Shown piece after piece: positions 58,196-64,000 of a DNA stretch of 64,000 nucleotides. The stretch spans positions 38,729,822-38,793,821 of the forward strand of contig OX365955.1 of NCBI GenBank assembly GCA_947247005.1, in the 5' to 3' direction. The DNA is from Spisula solida. Lineage: Eukaryota; Mollusca; Bivalvia; Venerida; Mactridae. The position numbers and the translations under genes are program-made. The notes beneath the pieces were generated by a model. It did no database searches. It was given only the letters and a program-made list of their open reading frames with translations, and was not told where the DNA came from. Within the stretch, counting starts at the first letter, position 1. The number at the start of each line of letters is the position of its first letter.

Positions 58196-58915
58196 AGTGT
58201 TTAGATAATATGACCGGATTGTCTCTTTGTGACTCAAACACTCTAATTGCCGCTTGGGCCTCAAACCCAGCATAAAAGCAACCAGATAAACAAAAAGTAT
58301 TTTATAAACTACTATCAGTGCAGTGTTTGTATTTACCAGGATGTTGCCATTGCTAATAAGATAACATGTCACTATCTACAGACATATCCGGCTTCTCTAC
58401 TGTAAGTTTACTGTTTGCAAAATGTATGTACACACATCCATTAACCTAGCTACAATAAACACGATTGTAACGAGTTCCCAAGGACTGGACTGTTCAGTTC
58501 ATTAAAAGTTATTCCCTCTAATCCTAGATGGTATCAAGAAAAACATTTTGACCAAATTTTCTGACGATCCAGTGCAAAACGCGGTCTCTATCCCTAAAAA
58601 ATGGGCGGGAATGATGCCCATAAACTACCCGATGAAACGTCTTTTAATATGTTTGGTATAAACATTGCCCACCGGCATAGTTTCATTGTAAAGTGTCCAA
58701 CCGGCTCACATGTGGCCGTGGCGTTGTTTAAATTTAAGTAATAAGCAAAATACATGATACTTATAATGTAAACGACGATGCAGTTATCTGCGACCCGTCT
58801 TGTGTAGTTGGTACGGCTCGAAACTGTCACTCGGTGTATATGTGATCGATACCCAAGCTGAACAATTTGTGTTTTTACCCGACATAGACTACAACTATGC
58901 TCTCTGAACATATCT

Positions 58916-59167
58916 GGCCCCGATCTCCCGAAGCATCTCAATCTGAGCAAGATTTCATCTCAAATATTGGCATGTGTCTTTGTGTTAATTTCCATACGAG
59001 GCTGGGCTCAACATGAGCATCACTAAAAAGAAATGTTGTTCTGAGTTTGTAACATTTAAATTTCAAAGGCTGGAGCCCCAGAATCATCTTTAATTCCGAC
59101 TCTAAATTTAGCAATATCTCAATTTGAGTTGAGATTTCTACTTGAGATGCTTCGGGAGATCGGGGCC
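58916..59167. mobile_element. GGCCCCGATCTCCCG MITE, copy 4
   Basis: Inverted ends GGCCCCGATCTCCCGAAGCA and TGCTTCGGGAGATCGGGGCC are perfect. It shares GGCATGTGTCTTTGTGTTAA with copy 3. Confidence 0.9.
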
Positions 59168-59591
59168 TGGTTTTTTTCTGTCGTTTACAGAAGGACAAGA
59201 CGTATAATAAGCATTACTTCAACCAACAGGTCGCCATATACGACTGGAAAAAATCGGCGTTAAATCCGATGAAATAAAAACTGACAATTTAATATCAATC
59301 TCATTCAAATCAGTTCGTAACACCGCTTCGCTATAGGTAGGAAGATCATTGTACTTAAGTCAGATTGAAAAAAATGTTGGAAGGTGATTATGACAGATTT
59401 CAAGAAGTAGTTACACTACACACGCTCAATATAAAGTGCATTCTAACACAGTACGCGAGCTCCCATCTGTTAAATGTCATCTTTTTATTATGTTTATTAC
59501 ATAAGTACGTCTGAACTTCTAGTATGTAGCTCTGAAGACACATGCCATAAACTCTAGAACATTGTAGAATATAACCTAGGAGAAGAAAGTA

Positions 59592-59815
59592 CAGTACAAC
59601 CTCTGTAGAGCAGCACCACTTGGGAGCTGCACATATTGACCGGTTTTTTTTTAGGTTGTTGCTCTACAAAGGTTAATTGTATAGTAGATATAGGCTTAGG
59701 GATATTTTGAAGGTGTTATTATAGAGAGGTTGCTGCTCTACAGAGGGTAGTTATAGAGAGGTTGCTGCTCTACAGAGGGCAGTTGTAGAGAGGTTGCTGC
59801 TCTACAGAGGACTGA
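59592..59815. mobile_element. inverted-repeat element with 32-bp tandem repeats
   Basis: The left end ACAACCTCTGTAGAGCAGC is inverted in a right part that has three 32-bp tandem copies of GAGAGGTTGCTGCTCTACAG (GTTGCTG at 59729, 59761, 59793). Its left terminus CAGTACAACCTCTGTAGAGC resembles pogo-type ends. Confidence 0.65.
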
Positions 59816-60299
59816 TCTGAAGAGGTTATGTTGTAGTTTATCATTGAAATGTTAGTGTCTTAAATTCCTGCTTAATTCCATTATTTAATAAATCTCTTGG
59901 ATTGTGTATTATATTATTAAGATTGTGTGTAGTCGAGCAAAGACAGAGGGATGCGTGAATGCATAGGACGGCGTTTATTGAAATTTATCGCCTTCCAAAA
60001 CCATTGTTTGAATTAAAACTGTAAAATCGCCATATCTGTGTCAGCCCAAGAGAACTATATGAATTGTGATACTTGATAAATATACGGTACTAGTGTTATA
60101 TGTAGGTATCATGACATCAAGTTGTAATAATCTGAACTTTTGAACTTTATCACTTCATAACTCGCTTATCAGTAATTAATATCATAAATCGACCTGCAGT
60201 GTCATCATAATAAATTGATTAATAAAACGTTCCCCCGCGTTGATTCCAATCGAACATTAATATTAGGGCCAAAAATAAAATAGTTTTGTTTCCTTTCCC

Positions 60300-60780
60300 G
60301 AACATGGACAATTTTGGTTGGGTAGGTAGGTAGGCAAAACATTTATTTTATTTTGTTTTATACATTGTATATTCATATTGACAACAATGTTTGTTTTGCC
60401 TTTGCTTTTCACTTGTTATATTGTTTTGATTGATATTAGTTTCCAATACTTTGTGACTATTCACACTTCATCCTTAAATACCTAAAAAAAATTTTCGAAG
60501 GGTCAATGAAATATTTTGGGCAGGGGTCTTTTTGCTCGGGTAGGAAGGGAAGGGCTAACAAACAATATTATATTTTGGACCCAACGCTTGTTGACTCCTT
60601 GATGTTCTACTGTTTTGAATGATATCACTTTTGTGATTAGTAGCACTTCAACCTATTTTATAACCCCATTTTGTATAATATCATTTTTTTCGAAGAGTCA
60701 ATATATACAAAATATATATTTTGGGTAGTTTTTTCCGATAGGTAGGGAAGGGCAATTAACAATATTTCATTTTGGGCCTT
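60300..60780. repeat. diverged tandem duplication, about 240 bp units
   Basis: TTTGGTTGGGTAGGTAGGTA, CTCGGGTAGGAAGGGAAGGG and CGATAGGTAGGGAAGGGC mark successive related segments, each followed by an ACAATATT.../TTTTGGG tract. Confidence 0.5.
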
Positions 60781-60905
60781 GTTTGTAAATGTCAAGCAGT
60801 AGAGTCTATGGGGTCTGTAAAGTGTCCTGTTGATGAGGTATGTAACATCAATGGAAGGAACTGGTTATTAGACTGGTGTCTGATGATTGGACGGGTGGTC
60901 AGTTG

Positions 60906-60975
60906 ATTATTACGAGCACCCGGTTTATGTCGAGTATACAAACATACTCGACATGAACCGGGTGCTCGTAATAAT
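60906..60975. repeat. 32-bp near-perfect inverted repeat, 6-base spacer
   Basis: Left arm 60906-60937 (ATTATTACGAGCACCCGGTT...) and right arm 60944-60975 match at 31 of 32 positions. The spacer is ACAAAC. It would form a very stable hairpin or cruciform. Confidence 0.95.
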
Positions 60976-62959
60976 GCTTGTCAAATACTGTTCAACATTT
61001 GTCACCTCGAGAGTAGGAGTAGGGTTAACCTTGTACTTTCTTTAATCAAGTCTCGTTACAGCTCTTATTGTGGAATAGGGTTCGCATAAAATGCACAAAT
61101 ATGGTTTCTGCGTGGCCTACGGTAATTTGATGCATGCGCCAATAGCTCGTCATCCTAATTCCAGAACCCCGTAACGCAATTTTTGGCGATATTGAGTGTT
61201 TGGTATCATTTTTTTCGCCTTGGCACGCTCTATACAGTCAACTAACTTACATGTCTATGGAATCAACATTAAGACCAAAACTTTCAATTCCAGGACCCCG
61301 TAAGTCGTTTATAAACGTCAATATTGAATTCCAGATGCAGGTAATGAGCCTACCAATCAAATGTTCGGTATTGTACCACGTGTTACACTGTAAACTTACG
61401 CTTATCTCCCTTTTCCAAAACAAACACAATGTTTGGGCATCATTTAGAGTGATATCTTACAATGTAAGTAGTTTATAATTGAATTATTGATTGTGATTAT
61501 AGGTAAACTCAAAGAAACATATGAGTTATTATTGTATTTTAAAGCCAAATCACGAAATATACGATCGTGTCAATATTACGTCATTTCGGGTATCCGAATT
61601 TCGGATGATCGTGGACAGTATTGTGAATTTTTCTGAATATCATATCAAATAACAGTCTGAACATTGTTTTCTTGTTGTCGTCAAATCTCTATCCACTTCT
61701 GTATCCCCTTTCGATGGTGGTGGAGTCGGGACCCCTTGCATTCATCCTGTATGTGATGTCGTGGTTTCCAAGATAGAAGTCTTTTCTGGCATGTTGTTTA
61801 TGAGCGATATAAGATCACTATCTAACTGCTGACATAGTTTCCATTGAATGAAATTAATCTTGTCTACTGTTCTCTTGTTCATTATCCCTCCAGTGGTAAA
61901 CAGAAAGAGGAACTGAGAAATGAGACATCCATGACTAACCCCTAGCTGTCAAAATACTGAATTTCTCAAATGCTAACTTGTTGTCCAGCACAAGGCTAAC
62001 AAAATCAGGTTTTCCCTGTGATCTCCGGAATCTGCCCATGCATCAAATATATGTATTATTCTATATTTACAACGTTTCTTATACATTTATGTTTTTTAGT
62101 TTAAATATCACCATCCGAATACTAGTGCATTTAGACAAAATGTCTGCCAATTTTAGTTCCATAATCCCGTAATTTCGGTTTAAAGTGAACTTTTCTTGTT
62201 CAAAACCCAGAATCTCAATTATGTCTTTCTGGAATTCAACTTTTAGCTTCAAAGTCTAACGTTGAACCCGTAACGTAAATTTTGTTTTTTTAATTTTTAG
62301 CAAAGATAATAGGTTTAAACGTAAGAAATTTCGTTTGTGGCAACAAAATAAAATATTTCACTTGCAGGTAAAATTTCATGAAAATTCGTTGTACCATCAC
62401 GAAGATATAGCTGTTCAAAACTTCAAACACGTTTTTCTCAAAATGACTAAAATCGCGTTACTGGTCTCATAGATGTATGGAATTTTGTGGATTAGACGAA
62501 TTATTTGCCGCCGGGATTTATTCAGAAAATGCATTATAATTTGGAAGTCTGACATCCGACATTTGCTTGAAATCAAAATTGTTGAAATCTTTCCATGCTT
62601 CTGATTATTAGAACGTTGACTTTATCAATATTTAACATACACTTATTTACATGAGCACAACGTATTAACCAAATTAATGTGTGTTTTGTAACTGCATTAG
62701 CCGTATATTATAATCACACAAGATAACTTATTGGTTTGGTGGTCTGAGATTTAATTTAATTTTTCTATTGGATACCCTACTCGCGGTGTATTCAATCATC
62801 TTGAGAGTGTCCAATGGCAGTAAAAATTACTTATTTTCGAGGGTTGCTTTCAACAGTTAAGCCGTTCAGCCAACCTTTGACATTTTAAACTTTCCCTGGT
62901 CATTGGGCTACCTATGGAAACCTGCGTTCGAGTCTTCTTGTGGAGACTATTGCTCTCCT

Positions 62960-63160
62960 GGTGTGTGAGCAGCCAACATCGATCTGCGGCGCCCAGGACT
63001 ATCGAACATGTTCAGCCCTGACAGGTACCAATTCACACATTGGTCGAGTGGAGCATGTGGGTTATTCTTGCTCAGAGAAACTAAGCAGTGGTCCAGACGG
63101 GTGTCGAACCTGTGACCTCTCAATCTCGAAGCGCTCGCCCTACCTCTAGGCCACCGCTCC
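62960..63160 (-). mobile_element. tRNA-headed SINE, minus strand
   Basis: Reverse complement of 63092-63160 reads GGTGGCCTAGAGGTAGGGCG as box A and ACAGGTTCGACACCC as box B. The body extends toward 62960. Minus orientation; the tail end is unclear. Confidence 0.6.
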
Positions 63161-63389
63161 CCACTTGGTTGTCAGTTAGGTGGATATCAACATATTTGTG
63201 TCATGAAAGTTTACTATAACCATTGATATGGTGTAAATTGTTGACAACCAATGGGTCATGTACGGACATTGTTTGAAAACCGGAAATTCCAGGAAATTCT
63301 ACGTTTATTGTTGCCTTTGTTTGCTTATTGTAATGTTTTAGTACCCGTATACTAACTTTACACAGTTTTCTAACGTCTGTTCAGTTACA

Positions 63390-63570
63390 ATATAGATTTT
63401 GCAAATCGTGCAATACCGGTTCAAATAGATTTGTGTTAGTATTACACCTCGAACATCTTCGTGAAATTTTTCGCTTATGAAAACACACAGCCGGTGTTAT
63501 AAATATAGACACTATATCAGCTGTTTAATTATGCTAATAGAAGTTCGAGGATCGGGTCAAATTTCTGTGC
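63390..63570 (+). repeat. dispersed repeat, third copy
   Basis: Matches 14630-14945 and 22127-22375 through GTGCAATACCGGTTC, CTTATGAAAACACACA and ATATCAGCTGTTTAATTATGC. Confidence 0.65.
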
Positions 63571-64000
63571 AATATCACCGTTGATGCTTCTAGTAAGAAA
63601 TAAAAATTGGCTGATTTTGTCATTTAAGCAAACATGCACGATAAAAAAGCATGATGTCTTGGCATGATAATTAAACTTTTGTCACCTCTGGATTAGTAAA
63701 AGTCACAAAGGCCTCCTCGTGCCATGCAGTTTCTCTAAACAAGTTTTTGGACACATTTTATTATCGTTTAGGATTCTACGTATGAAGCGCATATACATAT
63801 AGGTGGCTTGTACATGCGGGCTATGGCATTTGATGCACGTTAAATTCCTAACAAATTAAATAACTACCTTATCACAGACAATAAATAATCCCCTATGTAT
63901 GAAGCCGATGCAGATTAGAAGATTTATCTACCACAATCATGGATTTATTCAGAAAATGCATTATAGTTTGGAACCCTGGCATTTGACATTTGTTTGAAAT

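Larger units (their letters stand above)
56561..64000. other. gene-free stretch, right part of window
   Basis: No convincing exon was seen. Minisatellites, MITEs and a cruciform in this region have their own entries. At 62540 and 63950 a 60-bp stretch (TTTATTCAGAAAATGCATTA) occurs twice in the same orientation. Confidence 0.45.

Noticed and set aside
58535..58672. Possible second GTPase exon after TAATCCTAG (DGIKKNILTKFSDDPVQ)
   Set aside because: The phase fits, but the sequence lacks switch I or DxxG and runs to a stop, so it cannot be supported as a GTPase exon.
58594..58950. 118-codon minus-strand frame
   Set aside because: It begins within a MITE terminus (GGCCCCGATCTCCCG) and shows no conserved motif.

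Overview
The window looks like an AT-rich invertebrate nuclear genome, most probably a mollusc and perhaps a bivalve. Genes are split by many short introns with GT-AG borders. tRNA-headed SINEs, small inverted-repeat DNA elements (MITEs) and minisatellites fill most of the rest. No bacterial, plasmid, CRISPR or operon-like structure is visible. The species call is an inference from genome style and repeat types, not from a marker gene.

Three genes can be supported, all on the + strand. (1) A two-exon gene at 2884-3902 encodes a 131-residue protein whose TGPDG and IGEIGW motifs resemble the sperm axonemal SPMIP2 (C4orf45) family. (2) A large gene runs from 8649 to 43808. I assembled it exon by exon: 27 coding exons, with every junction phase matching, give one open frame of 1312 residues. 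The product has a signal peptide, a cysteine-rich module of the ADAMTS/papilin type (D-x-C-x-V-C-G-G-N-N), beta-rich segments, a REJ (receptor for egg jelly)-like region, a GAIN-like region ending in a GPS site (HL-T), one transmembrane helix and a 44-residue tail with a PPxY motif. This is the ectodomain plan of polycystin-1/suREJ relatives with a single membrane span. An alternative last exon at 19328-19458, in the right phase and followed by poly(A) signals, would give a 239-residue secreted form. (3) At 55516-55570 a first exon with a P-loop (GKENVGKT) starts a probable Ras-like GTPase gene. Its later exons were not found and may lie beyond the window.

The most unusual structure is at 12017-13582. 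The 3' end of exon 3 together with its 5' splice site has been amplified about 21 times (68-73 bp units), leaving 22 near-identical splice donors in a row. Only the first donor keeps the reading frame. Intron 1 of the GTPase-like gene shows a parallel case: a 38-bp minisatellite starts exactly at the splice donor and repeats it about 26 times.

Layout: 1-2883 repeats and nothing coding; 2884-3902 SPMIP2-like gene; 4108-4950 49-bp satellite; 5100-8648 dispersed repeats and a mariner-type MITE; 8649-43808 the REJ/GPS gene, whose introns hold nearly all the MITE families; 43977-55515 gene-free, with a 1.1-kb inverted-repeat element, a direct duplication of about 2 kb (46241-48437 and 50040-51939) and a 421-bp fold-back element; 55516-56560 GTPase-like exon and its array; 56561-64000 gene-free, with further minisatellites, MITEs and a strong cruciform at 60906-60975.
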